Under the pieces are notes generated by a model. The model saw only the letters and a list, made by a program, of their open reading frames with translations. It was not told the origin of the DNA and made no database searches. A stretch of DNA of 64,000 nucleotides from Shewanella cyperi. Its GTDB lineage: Bacteria; Pseudomonadota; Gammaproteobacteria; Enterobacterales; Shewanellaceae. Position numbers and translations under genes: made by a program. This document shows positions 57,435 to 64,000 of this stretch, piece after piece; the first letter of the stretch is position 1; the number at the start of each line of letters is the position of its first letter. The DNA lies in NCBI RefSeq assembly GCF_017354985.1, contig NZ_CP071501.1, forward strand, positions 1,073,501 to 1,137,500, in the 5' to 3' direction.

Positions 57435-57460
57435 AAACGGCCCTTCAGGGCCGTTTTTGT
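57435..57460 (+). terminator. Intrinsic terminator after the DUF4136 gene
   Basis: AAACGGCCCT and AGGGCCGTTT pair with a two-base TC centre, then TTGTTTG. Confidence 0.85.
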
Positions 57461-58557
57461 TTGCTACTGGCACAGCGGCTATATTTTGTTTTGATGCATG
57501 ATCCGGCTTGGTAAGTAATAAATCTTCACGTAAGGGGCTGAATATTCTGGGGAATGCTTGCGGTTTGTTTAACGGCAAGTCAGATGCCGGAATGTTACGC
57601 CATTCGCCCTTCGGAGCCGCCGACGACTGCATGGATGCAGGAGCTAGGACGAAGCAGGAGCCAGAGTCGAGGACGACGAGCTTGGGCGCGTAGCCGAGAT
57701 AGGGATATCGAGGCTGCTTCGGTCGAGCAGGATGCGAGTTCGAAGCTGTAGCATGACCAAGCTCAGGAGGCTGAGGGGCTTTCGGCTCCGGTTGGGGGGC
57801 GGCAGGGAGATCCAAGAGGGCGAAGGTCACGCAGTAACATGCTCCTGAGCGCGAGCCAGGGATTGGCGAGCTGGCTGTTAAACAGGGACGTTGTTATTGC
57901 TGTTGAGCCCTTTTTGGCCGGGTGTGGGCTAGGCGCCCCCGGCTGGAGGCCCACGACTTTGTGCCGCTGGCACAGCGGCTATCTCTTGCAACGTCTGGCA
58001 TCGGATGCCATTAATCACTTGCGGTGCGCTTTCGCACTGCCACTCCAGTGACACGCCACGAGTCCGTCCTTGGAGGCTCAGCGGCGACATCCCTGTCGCC
58101 GATGGTCACTGGCGCGGCAGTGCTTGATTAAAGGTGCACCATTCAGGCATTCGTGCGACCTTAGGCTTCAAAGCTTGATACGTATTATTTTACCGCTTGC
58201 TTATCCTTGCCATTCTCTGACAAGATACTGATTCGGGAAGATAAAATTAAGTGCAGGGATGAAGCGGAACACTTCAGCCCGTGCGGTAGCCATGTCTTCT
58301 TAATAGCTCTCTATGACAGCCCTAACGACAACTAAGATGGGTAGTGTGCTGGCGTCAACGTAAAGCGATGCCACTTAGTTTGGGTTACTTAAAACTTGGG
58401 CTACTTGGCTTAACAGTACTTTTATACAGTCGTATCTGGGTTTTGGGGAAAAGACTCAATAAACGGATGAAAATCTTGCGCACTAATCCCGTAACCTTTT
58501 AAAAAATATAATAAAATTAGCAAGTTGAAATTTCTTCGATGTAGATAATAGGTTTGA
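57461..58557. other. Gene-poor repeat-bearing region before the cassettes
   Basis: No credible gene in about 1.1 kb. GC-rich low-complexity text with runs such as GAGTCGAGGACGACGAG gives decoy frames in several phases. A 16-bp direct repeat (CTGGCACAGCGGCTAT at 57467-57482 and 57967-57982) brackets about 500 bp, and a long hairpin lies at 58035-58122. From about 58140 the text turns AT-rich. The 67-aa minus-strand frame 58422-58625 is unsupported. Confidence 0.6.
58035..58122. repeat. 88-bp structured inverted repeat
   Basis: Arms at 58035-58052 and 58105-58122 match at 16 of 18 positions. Between them lies a second perfect hairpin, GGCGACA (58083-58089) with TGTCGCC (58094-58100). The element is not a terminator (no T run) and resembles a repeated structured intergenic element. 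Confidence 0.7.
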
Positions 58558-58694
58558 AAACCGCGCATGCGCGTTTTGCTGCCGAGAATATTTTGGCTAT
58601 TTGTCGTATTCAGCAGATAATACAATAAATTAGCAATGCTCGTTTTACTCCTCCGAGGACTAAAACGCGCATGCGCACTATACAGCTGTTATGT
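58558..58694 (+). other. attC-like site preceding cassette A
   Basis: GCGCATGCGCGTTTT (58563-58577) is exactly mirrored by AAAACGCGCATGCGC (58662-58676), a perfect 15-bp stem with a long loop. Eleven bases later comes GTTATGT (58688-58694), in the position of an attC 3' core. It departs from GTTRRRY at one base. The 5' core is not clear; about 137 bp is within the known attC length range. Confidence 0.5.
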
Positions 58695-58708
58695 GAACTG
58701 AGGGTTTG

Positions 58709-58978
58709 GTGAAAATATTCATACTGATTTGTTCGATTCTATTTTTTACCTTAGTTCACTTTAAGGAAAATAAAATGGTTGTGGTTGAGCTTGACTCCAA
58801 GTCTATAAAGGTACAAGGAAATCTCGTATACGATTTACTCGAATCGTTAAACTCTTTGCCGGAATGTGATTCTGTACATCTTATCGTAGACTGCAATGTG
58901 GAACATTCTGTAGTTGCAGCAACTATGAAAATGATTAAAAAGTCAAAGTGTGAAAAAATATCTATACAAAGTGTATAG
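58709..58978 (+). CDS. ExbD/TolR-like single-pass mini-protein (cassette A)
   Basis: 89 residues from the GTG at 58709 (GAGGG just upstream; a TTG at 58706 is possible). One membrane helix (about 4-18, FILICSILFFTLVHF) is followed by about 65 residues resembling the periplasmic ExbD/TolR fold: VVVELDSKSIKVQG, VHLIVDCNVEHSVVAATM and MKMIKKSKCEKISI (compare the usual D...Y..VV..MD.LK..G..KV). The conserved membrane Asp of true ExbD is not present in the helix. No ExbB or TonB is nearby. AT-rich compared with the flanks. The family call is inferred from pattern. Confidence 0.6.
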   Translation: MKIFILICSILFFTLVHFKENKMVVVELDSKSIKVQGNLVYDLLESLNSLPECDSVHLIVDCNVEHSVVAATMKMIKKSKCEKISIQSV

Positions 58979-59072
58979 GTTCACATAACCAGTTGCTCAA
59001 GTTTACTCCGCCAGCTAAAGCTGGCTCCGTGGGACTGGCGCGTGGCGCCAGCCCCTTAGCAAAACGTTAAAT
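58979..59072 (+). other. attC site of cassette A
   Basis: The site begins GTTCACATAAC (58979-58989), the exact reverse complement of GTTATGTGAAC at the cassette start (58688-58698). It ends in GTTAAAT (59066-59072), a perfect GTTRRRY core. Inner TTGCT and AGCAA pair as L boxes, and the centre holds GC-rich hairpins. Length 94 bp. Confidence 0.75.
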
Positions 59073-59084
59073 TATTTTTGAGAT

Positions 59085-59561
59085 ATGAGTGTTTATCTAA
59101 AGAAAGCTGAAATTGAGGATTGTCCGAGCATCCTTGATATGCTGCATGATCTTGGACACAGCGATGGCGTGAAAGAGATACATACATCAGAAGAGGATCT
59201 GAGAGCTAATTTCTTCTCAGATAACCCAGTGGCTTATGCAATGCTGATTGTGGTCAGGGGCAGTGTCGCAGGGTTCTTAATCTATAGCTGGAAGTGGGCA
59301 ACTTTTACTGGGCAAAGGGAAATGTATATGCAGGCAATATACATTCGTCCTGAACATAGACGTAAGGGTGTGGCGAGAAGTGCTATGTCTGAGTTGGCTT
59401 CTATTGCACTAAAGTCGGGATGTAGCCGAATAGAATGGTACGTAGTAAAGGATAAGTCGATGAGTAATGGATTTTATGAGTCCATACATTCTCATGTGCT
59501 TGAGCATATGGCTATTCGGCGAGTGTCGGGGGAAGCGCTAAGTGAGCTTTCTAGAAGCTAA
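59085..59561 (+). CDS. GNAT-family N-acetyltransferase (cassette B)
   Basis: 158 residues. The acetyl-CoA binding motif A is AIYIRPEHRRKGVARSAMSE (about 85-104), followed by WYVVKDKSMSNGFYESI; overall size and order match small SSAT/diamine-type acetyltransferases. The ATG lies 13 bases after the attC core, typical of cassette genes. The substrate could be an amine or antibiotic but cannot be told. Confidence 0.85.
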   Translation: MSVYLKKAEIEDCPSILDMLHDLGHSDGVKEIHTSEEDLRANFFSDNPVAYAMLIVVRGSVAGFLIYSWKWATFTGQREMYMQAIYIRPEHRRKGVARSAMSELASIALKSGCSRIEWYVVKDKSMSNGFYESIHSHVLEHMAIRRVSGEALSELSRS

Positions 59562-59618
59562 ATTTAACAAGTGACTTGGACTCCGTCTGCTTCGCAGTCC
59601 TTGCGCCTATTGTGAACA
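59561..59618 (+). other. attC-like site of cassette B
   Basis: AATTTAAC (59561-59568) is the exact reverse complement of GTTAAATT at the start of the cassette (59066-59073). GGACT and AGTCC pair in the middle. The 3' core reads GTGAACA (59612-59618) and departs from GTTRRRY, so this end is degenerate or misplaced. Confidence 0.6.
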
Positions 59619-59639
59619 TTCACACTACAAGGAGATATC

Positions 59640-60473
59640 GTGCATAAATTCGTACCTATGGTAGCTTTAATTGTCTCGCTGCTGTCTTTCCCATCAAAAT
59701 CTGAAAATTATCATTACGATATAAAGAAAGTTGAATATAAAAATTTAGTTGCTAACTTGTATTTGCCAAAAACGGAAAATAAATTGCCGGTTGTCATTGC
59801 TTTTGGAGGCTCTGAAGGAGGGATAGCCACGGGAGATTCTAACGGTGAAATGATTGCCCCCCATGGCGTTGCGGTCTTGGGATTAGCTTTCTTTAAAGAA
59901 AAAGGAATTTCTCAAACTTTAGATCAGATACCAATGGAATACTTTATAGATGCAATTGAGTATTTGGAATCTCAGCCTTTAATTGATTCCTCCAGAATTG
60001 GGGTAGTTGCAGGTTCTCGGGGTTCTGAAGCTGCATTTCTATTGGCAACCATGGACTCTAGGATTAAATCGGTTGTTGTTACCACCCCAAGCAAAGTCGC
60101 ATGGTACGGATTAACGGTCCCCAAATCAGCATGGACCTTTAAGGGTCAAGACATCCCAGCCCTGAGTCTGGAATTGGATTCTAACGCCAAGCTAATCGAA
60201 CGATTTAACGTTGCATTAGAAAACCAAGAAAATGTAAATAAGGCCTTATTCAAATTCGAAAACATTAATGGTCCATTATTAATGATCTCAGCAGAGAATG
60301 ATCAAATATGGCCATCTTATCAAATGTCTAAAGACATAGAAGTATATTTAAAAGATAAGAAATTTAAATATCCAGTAACCCATAACTCCTATAAAACTGG
60401 CCATGGCTTTAGTAAAGAGACTGCTCCAGAAATTAAAGATTCTATTATTAACCATTTTTTGACTACATTGTAG
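59640..60473 (+). CDS. Secreted alpha/beta hydrolase, BAAT-like (cassette C)
   Basis: 277 residues, GTG start with AGGAG 6 bases upstream. A signal peptide (MHKFVPMVALIVSLLSFPSK) is followed by an alpha/beta hydrolase: nucleophile Ser in VVAGSRGSEAAFL, acid in SAENDQIWPS and His in KTGHGFSKE. The resemblance is to the acyl-CoA thioester hydrolase/BAAT C-terminal family. Strongly AT-rich in codon use compared with the core chromosome, supporting transfer. Substrate unknown. Confidence 0.8.
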   Translation: MHKFVPMVALIVSLLSFPSKSENYHYDIKKVEYKNLVANLYLPKTENKLPVVIAFGGSEGGIATGDSNGEMIAPHGVAVLGLAFFKEKGISQTLDQIPMEYFIDAIEYLESQPLIDSSRIGVVAGSRGSEAAFLLATMDSRIKSVVVTTPSKVAWYGLTVPKSAWTFKGQDIPALSLELDSNAKLIERFNVALENQENVNKALFKFENINGPLLMISAENDQIWPSYQMSKDIEVYLKDKKFKYPVTHNSYKTGHGFSKETAPEIKDSIINHFLTTL

Positions 60474-60532
60474 TTTGACAAAGTACAGCAACCGGACGCA
60501 CTAACGTGCTTCGCTGATTAATGCGTTATGTG
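60473..60532 (+). other. attC-like site after cassette C
   Basis: GTTTGAC (60473-60479), overlapping the hydrolase stop, and GTTATGTG (60525-60532) are placed like 5' and 3' cores 60 bp apart around GC-rich text. Both cores deviate from the consensus by one base. Just beyond, TTACATAA (60539-60546) nearly mirrors the second core. Confidence 0.45.
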
Positions 60533-60630
60533 TTCGAGTTACATAAGGAATCTGGTTTTGCGAAAAGAACTTAGGGAGAGGACTATTGAAGTTTTTGATC
60601 AAAAAATCGAGAAAAAAGGCTCGGATGTAG

Positions 60631-60652
60631 GATAAAGGGGTCTGAGTGAATT
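60631..60652. repeat. Left copy of the transposase-associated motif
   Basis: The reverse complement of 60631-60652 matches the motif found twice beyond the transposase start (61411-61431, 61459-61479) at 19 of 22 positions, in opposite orientation. It probably marks the element's left boundary. Confidence 0.6.
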
Positions 60653-60659
60653 AAAAAAC

Positions 60660-61355
60660 TCATTCGTTTTTACCAGGCCAAGGTCGCCCGGGTTTGAGAT
60701 GACCAAGTTTTCGATTGAGCGCGGCTTCAATGTCGGATTTAAAGCGTTCATTGCCCATTGGATAGTTGTGGTTAAGGCAGTCGCGAAGGATATGCAGTTG
60801 TTCGCTGGAAATGTCGCAGTTAAACAGCTCGCGATAGGCATGTTGGCGTTCGGTATGGGAATTGCCTAGGGATAGGTAAGTTGGGTGGGGAGTCTGGCAG
60901 CGAATAGCTTTGCCTGCGCCATTCGCTTGATAGCTAGACCAACGGTATTCGGATGGGTGACCCACCATCCCGGCACGCACTGGATTGAGTTCGATATAGC
61001 GCTGACAAATCAGCAGGTATTCTTCACTGTTGATGGGACTGGCCTTGTGCCGACCTTCCCAAAGTGTTCCTGTACGTCGGTAAAGGCCATTAATAGCGCG
61101 GACATAGGTGCGGCCAACGCTTTGCATAACCTTTGAAATGCCTTGTGAATCGCTGGGCGTCATCAATAGATGTACGTGATTGGTCATCAGTACAAAGGCG
61201 TGTAGCTGGACGTGAAATGTTTGCAGGGCATCGGTTAGTGCATTAATGTAGATGCCAAAGTCGATTGGTGAAAAGAAGCAGGCGGTGCGGTTATTACCGC
61301 GCTGGACAATATGGTATGGGATATCGGGTAGGTAAAAGCGGGGTTTTCTAGGCAT
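60660..61355 (-). CDS. Y1 (RAYT/IS200-like) transposase
   Basis: 231 residues from the ATG at 61355 (MPRKPRFYLPDIPYHIVQRG). The HUH-type site is LMTNHVHLLMTP with the downstream Tyr in YLLICQRYIELNPVRAGM. This is the REP-associated tyrosine transposase class. Flanking repeat motifs are present on both sides. Full length, probably active or recently so. Confidence 0.9.
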   Translation of the reverse strand: MPRKPRFYLPDIPYHIVQRGNNRTACFFSPIDFGIYINALTDALQTFHVQLHAFVLMTNHVHLLMTPSDSQGISKVMQSVGRTYVRAINGLYRRTGTLWEGRHKASPINSEEYLLICQRYIELNPVRAGMVGHPSEYRWSSYQANGAGKAIRCQTPHPTYLSLGNSHTERQHAYRELFNCDISSEQLHILRDCLNHNYPMGNERFKSDIEAALNRKLGHLKPGRPWPGKNE

Positions 61356-61400
61356 GGTCCTTCCTTGGGCATTGGCTAGGTTGAAGAAGTGTAGCACCTG

Positions 61401-61479
61401 ATTGGGTGTAATTAACTCCGACCCCTTTATTGCGACCCCTTTATTTGGATTGGGTGTAATTAACTCCGACCCCTTTATT
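61401..61479 (+). repeat. 31-bp perfect direct repeat beside the transposase
   Basis: Copies at 61401-61431 and 61449-61479 are identical over 31 bases; a partial third copy (GCGACCCCTTTATT) sits between them at 61432-61445. They start ATTGGGTGTAATTAACTCCG and end in CCCCTTTATT. The 3' 21-22 bases match the inverted copy at 60631-60652. Confidence 0.9.
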
Positions 61480-61512
61480 CTCTTTATTCTTTATTCAGCT
61501 GATAGTTAATGC

Positions 61513-61519
61513 GTTAAAT
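61513..61519 (+). other. Possible attC 3' core remnant
   Basis: GTTAAAT (61513-61519) follows GCTGATAGTTAATGC, similar to the text before the core of the attC-like site at 60525. It could be the 3' part of an attC split by the transposase element. No matching 5' core is found after the next gene. Confidence 0.3.
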
Positions 61520-61540
61520 TTCTCAAAATTGGAGCACATT

Positions 61541-62359
61541 TTGAAATTCAGATTTATTCTTGGTCTTTGCTGTTTCATCACCCAACTGGCCATGGCCACT
61601 CCCTTGGAAGCCAGGTTCTTCGATGCCGGCGGTACTAAGCTGGAGTACCTGGATTTGGGGGCAGGGGAATACACCCTGGTTATCGAGTCCGGTGTGGGTA
61701 TGGGCGTCGATTACTGGCAGCCCTTGCTGCCGGAGCTTGAAAAGCTGCCGCTCAGAACCATCATCTATTCCCGCGCCGGAAATGGTCAGTCGCAGAAGGC
61801 GAATGATGTCTCTTTGGCGGCTTCAAATGAGCGGCTGCAACAACTGCTGACGGGAATTGAGGCGGGAAATAAGATCCTGCTGTTGGGCCATTCCTATGGC
61901 GGCTTGCAGGTGCGAACCTTCGCCGCGGTGCATCCGGATTTGGTAAAAGGGCTGCTGTTGCTTGAACCCAGTCATGAGGGCTTTGGCAAGGGACTGGCAA
62001 ATCTGGATAAGGCGTGGGCGGAGCGTGATGCAGCCCGGCTGGATGCCATGCTTAATGAACAGCCAGAATGGCGCAATTTGCAGCAGATATACAGGCAAAA
62101 TGCCATAGCCGATGAAGGTATCACCCAGAAGCTTCCTACTGTTGTGGTCACCTCCTCAAAGTTAAACGAAAGCGACTGGTGGATAGGGCACAGCGCTGCC
62201 GGGAAAAAACTCTGGCGCGAGCTGCACCAAAGCCTGATAGCCCATAATCCCAATGCAGTGCATTTGGTGACGAACAGTACCGGCCACAATGTCCCGCTGG
62301 ACAACAGTCCGCTGCTATTCCGCGCTATAGATAACCTACTGTTCTTTATTCACAACTGA
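61541..62359 (+). CDS. Exported alpha/beta hydrolase
   Basis: 272 residues from the TTG at 61541 (GGAG 6 bases upstream), beginning a signal peptide LKFRFILGLCCFITQLAMAT. The nucleophile elbow is LLGHSYGGLQV, the acid lies near LLEPSHEG or later, and the catalytic His in NSTGHNVPLDN. Composition is chromosomal, unlike the cassette hydrolase. Substrate unknown. Confidence 0.82.
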   Translation: MKFRFILGLCCFITQLAMATPLEARFFDAGGTKLEYLDLGAGEYTLVIESGVGMGVDYWQPLLPELEKLPLRTIIYSRAGNGQSQKANDVSLAASNERLQQLLTGIEAGNKILLLGHSYGGLQVRTFAAVHPDLVKGLLLLEPSHEGFGKGLANLDKAWAERDAARLDAMLNEQPEWRNLQQIYRQNAIADEGITQKLPTVVVTSSKLNESDWWIGHSAAGKKLWRELHQSLIAHNPNAVHLVTNSTGHNVPLDNSPLLFRAIDNLLFFIHN

Positions 62360-62391
62360 TTTAATCCACAACTGATAGCAAGCGAGGCGAC

Positions 62392-62802
62392 ATGGATAAG
62401 TTACTGCTGATCACAGGTGCGGCCATATTTGGCATTCTGGGCACAATCCATCTGATCTACACCCTGTTCACCACCAAGTTCAGTCCCTATGACGGGGCTG
62501 TGGCCGAGGCCATGAAATCCACCTCGCCCCGGCTTACCCGGGAAACCACGGTCTGGAAGGCCTGGATTGGTTTCAACGCCAGCCATAGTCTGGGGGCCAT
62601 GCTGCTGGCCGCCGTGTACTTGCCCCTGGCCATAAATCATCATGAGTTGCTGCAAGACTCGCTGTGGTTCTCTTGGTTGCCGGTGCTGGTTGCGGCCTGC
62701 TACCTGGTGCTGGCTAAAAAATATTGGTTCAAAATTCCCTTTATCGGCATCTCGATAGCCTTGATTTGCTTTCTGGGTGCGGCCTGGCTGCTGAATACTT
62801 AG
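62392..62802 (+). CDS. Small four-helix membrane protein
   Basis: 136 residues with four membrane helices (LLITGAAIFGILGTIHLIY, IGFNASHSLGAMLLAAVY, WFSWLPVLVAACYLVLA, FIGISIALICFLGAAWLL). The GFNASHSLGAML motif recalls the LIC_13387-type uncharacterised family. Follows the hydrolase by 32 bp and may be co-transcribed. Confidence 0.7.
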   Translation: MDKLLLITGAAIFGILGTIHLIYTLFTTKFSPYDGAVAEAMKSTSPRLTRETTVWKAWIGFNASHSLGAMLLAAVYLPLAINHHELLQDSLWFSWLPVLVAACYLVLAKKYWFKIPFIGISIALICFLGAAWLLNT

Positions 62803-62989
62803 ACAAGTCAACGAAGGGGAAGCCCGTCCGCTCCTGCTGCTTACCCCAAAGCCTGCTGCCTTAGTGCGCAACTGCTCCCCGCCCGCTGGCGGTCTGGTAA
62901 TAGTGGCTATAAACTGTTGAAAGTTCTTGAATGCGACATTTCAGATAAGGCCCAACCGGACCACCGCCCATGGCGGAAGGAGCGCCTGC

Positions 62990-63568
62990 TTGCGTGAATC
63001 TTCGATAGCTGTGTTGTTGGTGGTTTTGCTGCTGGTTTCCCATATTCAACCCGCCTGGGGCTGGAACGATGAGGATGGCGACGGGGTGCCGGATCTCAAG
63101 GATGCCTGTCCCGCTACCGAATTGAAGGCCAAGGTTAGCGCCAACGGCTGCGTCGTTGCGCCCGTGGCCGAGGTCCCGGATCTTTGTTTGATGACCACCC
63201 GGGATTCACTCTTTCCACCCCAATGTGAGCATACCTCGGCCGTGACTGTGTATTTCGATTTTGCGGTTGCCAAGCTCGGCTATGATCAGGCCTGGCCCCT
63301 GGCCAAGGTGGCGGACTTTATCAAACGTCATGGCAAGGCGGTGTATCTGGTGGGGCACACTGACAATATAGGTTCTCACGAGGCCAATCAGGCACTGTCG
63401 TTGGCGCGGGCCGATCATGTCAGGCTATTGCTGGAAGCGGATTTTGCTGTGGACCCGGCACTCTTGTTTATCGAGGGCCGCGGCAGCAACGAGCCGGTGG
63501 AAGCGGGGGACAGTCCCCTGGCACGAAAGCTTAACCGCCGGGTTGAGTTTTTGGTTGATGCCGAATAA
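62990..63568 (+). CDS. OmpA-family protein with TSP3-like calcium motif
   Basis: 192 residues from the TTG at 62990, preceded by GGAAGGAG. A signal peptide (about 1-24) is followed by one thrombospondin type 3-like calcium repeat, DEDGDGVPDLKDACP, and a C-terminal OmpA peptidoglycan-binding domain (VYLVGHTDNIGSHEANQALS, GRGSNEPVEAGDSP, NRRVEFLV). Likely periplasmic or outer-membrane linked. The ATG at 62927 would put 21 basic residues before the signal. Confidence 0.85.
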   Translation: MRESSIAVLLVVLLLVSHIQPAWGWNDEDGDGVPDLKDACPATELKAKVSANGCVVAPVAEVPDLCLMTTRDSLFPPQCEHTSAVTVYFDFAVAKLGYDQAWPLAKVADFIKRHGKAVYLVGHTDNIGSHEANQALSLARADHVRLLLEADFAVDPALLFIEGRGSNEPVEAGDSPLARKLNRRVEFLVDAE

Positions 63569-63574
63569 CTTACT

Positions 63575-63645
63575 CATTACTTAACGACTTACTTAACTAT
63601 TTATTTAGCGATTTTCTTAACTAGTCACTTAGCGATCTACTTAAT
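63575..63645 (+). repeat. Degenerate ACTTA-rich short repeats
   Basis: Imperfect units of about 14-16 bases built on ACTTA/TTTAGCGA recur four to five times between the OmpA gene and the channel gene. No coding capacity. Confidence 0.5.
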
Positions 63646-63674
63646 ATTACAACTGGAAAACTGGGAGTCACGCA

Positions 63675-64000
63675 ATGGAAAACCTAGAAGGTTTGCTTAA
63701 ACAATTACCCGAGCTGGTCATGGGTTACGGCCTGAACATTTTGTTCGCCATCGTCATCTTTTTTATCGGTAAATACCTGTCAAACGTCGCCAAACGTCTG
63801 ACCGCCAAGGTGCTGGGCAGCCGCAAGGTGGATCAGACTGTGGTGTCTTTCGTGGCCAACTTGGCCTGGGCCCTGGTGTTCGTGTTCACCGTGATTGCTA
63901 CCTTGGGGCAAATCGGGGTACAGACAGCGTCTTTGGTGGCGGTTATCGGTGCCGCCGGCCTGGCCGTGGGCCTGGCCTTGCAGGGCTCCCTGTCCAACTT
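63675..64000 (+). CDS. MscS-type mechanosensitive channel (5' part only)
   Basis: The first 108 residues are in the window, starting MENLEGLLKQLPELVMGYGL (GGGAG upstream). TM1 and TM2 are followed by the pore helix AVIGAAGLAVGLALQGSLSN, the Gly/Ala-packed TM3 signature of MscS. The C-terminal vestibule lies beyond the right edge. It protects against osmotic down-shock. Confidence 0.92.
   Translation, partial: MENLEGLLKQLPELVMGYGLNILFAIVIFFIGKYLSNVAKRLTAKVLGSRKVDQTVVSFVANLAWALVFVFTVIATLGQIGVQTASLVAVIGAAGLAVGLALQGSLSN

Noticed and set aside
56763..57830. 355-aa open frame on the minus strand
   Set aside because: It lies antisense to the well-supported DUF4136 lipoprotein gene, crosses its terminator, and has no ribosome site or recognised domain.
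57508..58051. Several 60-70-aa frames in both directions
   Set aside because: They overlap in different phases in low-complexity DNA and have no start signals.
58422..58625. 67-aa minus-strand frame
   Set aside because: It overlaps the attC-like stem and has no ribosome site; a degraded reverse-oriented cassette gene cannot be excluded.
62360..62391. Possible 5' attC core after the exported hydrolase
   Set aside because: GATTTAAT resembles the mirror of GTTAAAT, but the next gene starts within 25 bases, leaving no room for an attC; the hydrolase gene also has chromosomal composition.

Overview
The window looks like a chromosomal segment of a Shewanella-type gammaproteobacterium (Alteromonadales). 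This is inferred from gene content and order: yggS-proC-yggT-yggU-DUF4426-rdgB-hemW divergent from pilT-pilU; glyA-nrdR-ribD-ribE-ribBX-ribH-nusB-thiL-pgpA; mutY-yggX divergent from trmB-yggL-glsB-yggN; ubiUV divergent from ubiT; and many c-di-GMP and sensory proteins. No rRNA, tRNA, CRISPR array, plasmid origin or prophage was seen.

Layout. 1-6.2 kb (minus strand): a TPR protein running off the left edge, a small secreted protein, a CBS protein, and a probable ornithine-lipid synthase (OlsF type) translationally coupled to an LpxH-like phosphoesterase. 6.3-11.6 kb: a 1244-residue propeller-type sensor kinase and a YjiH-type membrane protein. 12-16.7 kb: the O2-independent ubiquinone genes ubiV, ubiU and ubiT, a YfhL-type ferredoxin and trhP (yegQ). 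16.9-22.1 kb: HDOD, GGDEF/EAL and HD-GYP signalling proteins around a thioesterase and a solute-binding protein. 22.2-31.6 kb: ettA, then the glyA-nrdR-riboflavin-nusB-thiL-pgpA run. The ribB gene encodes a RibBX form whose GTP cyclohydrolase II half has lost its zinc and catalytic motif. 31.7-37.3 kb: nfeD-slipin, a VOC protein, and a cytochrome b561-PepSY-response regulator-kinase operon. 37.4-47.7 kb: yggX, mutY, trmB, yggL, glsB, yggN, a LysR regulator, a DUF885 peptidase, hemW and rdgB. 47.7-56.2 kb: the ygg/proC cluster, pilTU, an exported glutathione peroxidase, hemH, ruvX, yqgE and yciH. 56.3-57.4 kb: a Fur-controlled small membrane protein and a DUF4136 lipoprotein.

Accessory region, 57.4-61.5 kb. 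This is the unusual part. About 1.3 kb of gene-poor, repeat-bearing DNA leads into at least two, probably three, AT-rich gene cassettes with integron attC features but no integrase in the window. The first two show the exact pairing expected of cassettes: bases just inside the cassette start are repeated as the reverse complement at the start of the trailing attC (GTTATGTGAAC with GTTCACATAAC; GTTAAATT with AATTTAAC). They carry a single-pass ExbD/TolR-like mini-protein and a GNAT acetyltransferase. A third candidate carries a secreted alpha/beta hydrolase. A Y1 (RAYT-type) transposase with its own flanking 22-31 bp repeat motifs lies next to the array and may have inserted into a terminal attC. 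The simplest reading is a small integrase-less attC cluster (CALIN) of captured genes.

The right end (61.5-64 kb) returns to chromosomal composition: an exported alpha/beta hydrolase, a small membrane protein, an OmpA-family protein with a TSP3-like calcium motif, and the start of an MscS-type channel.
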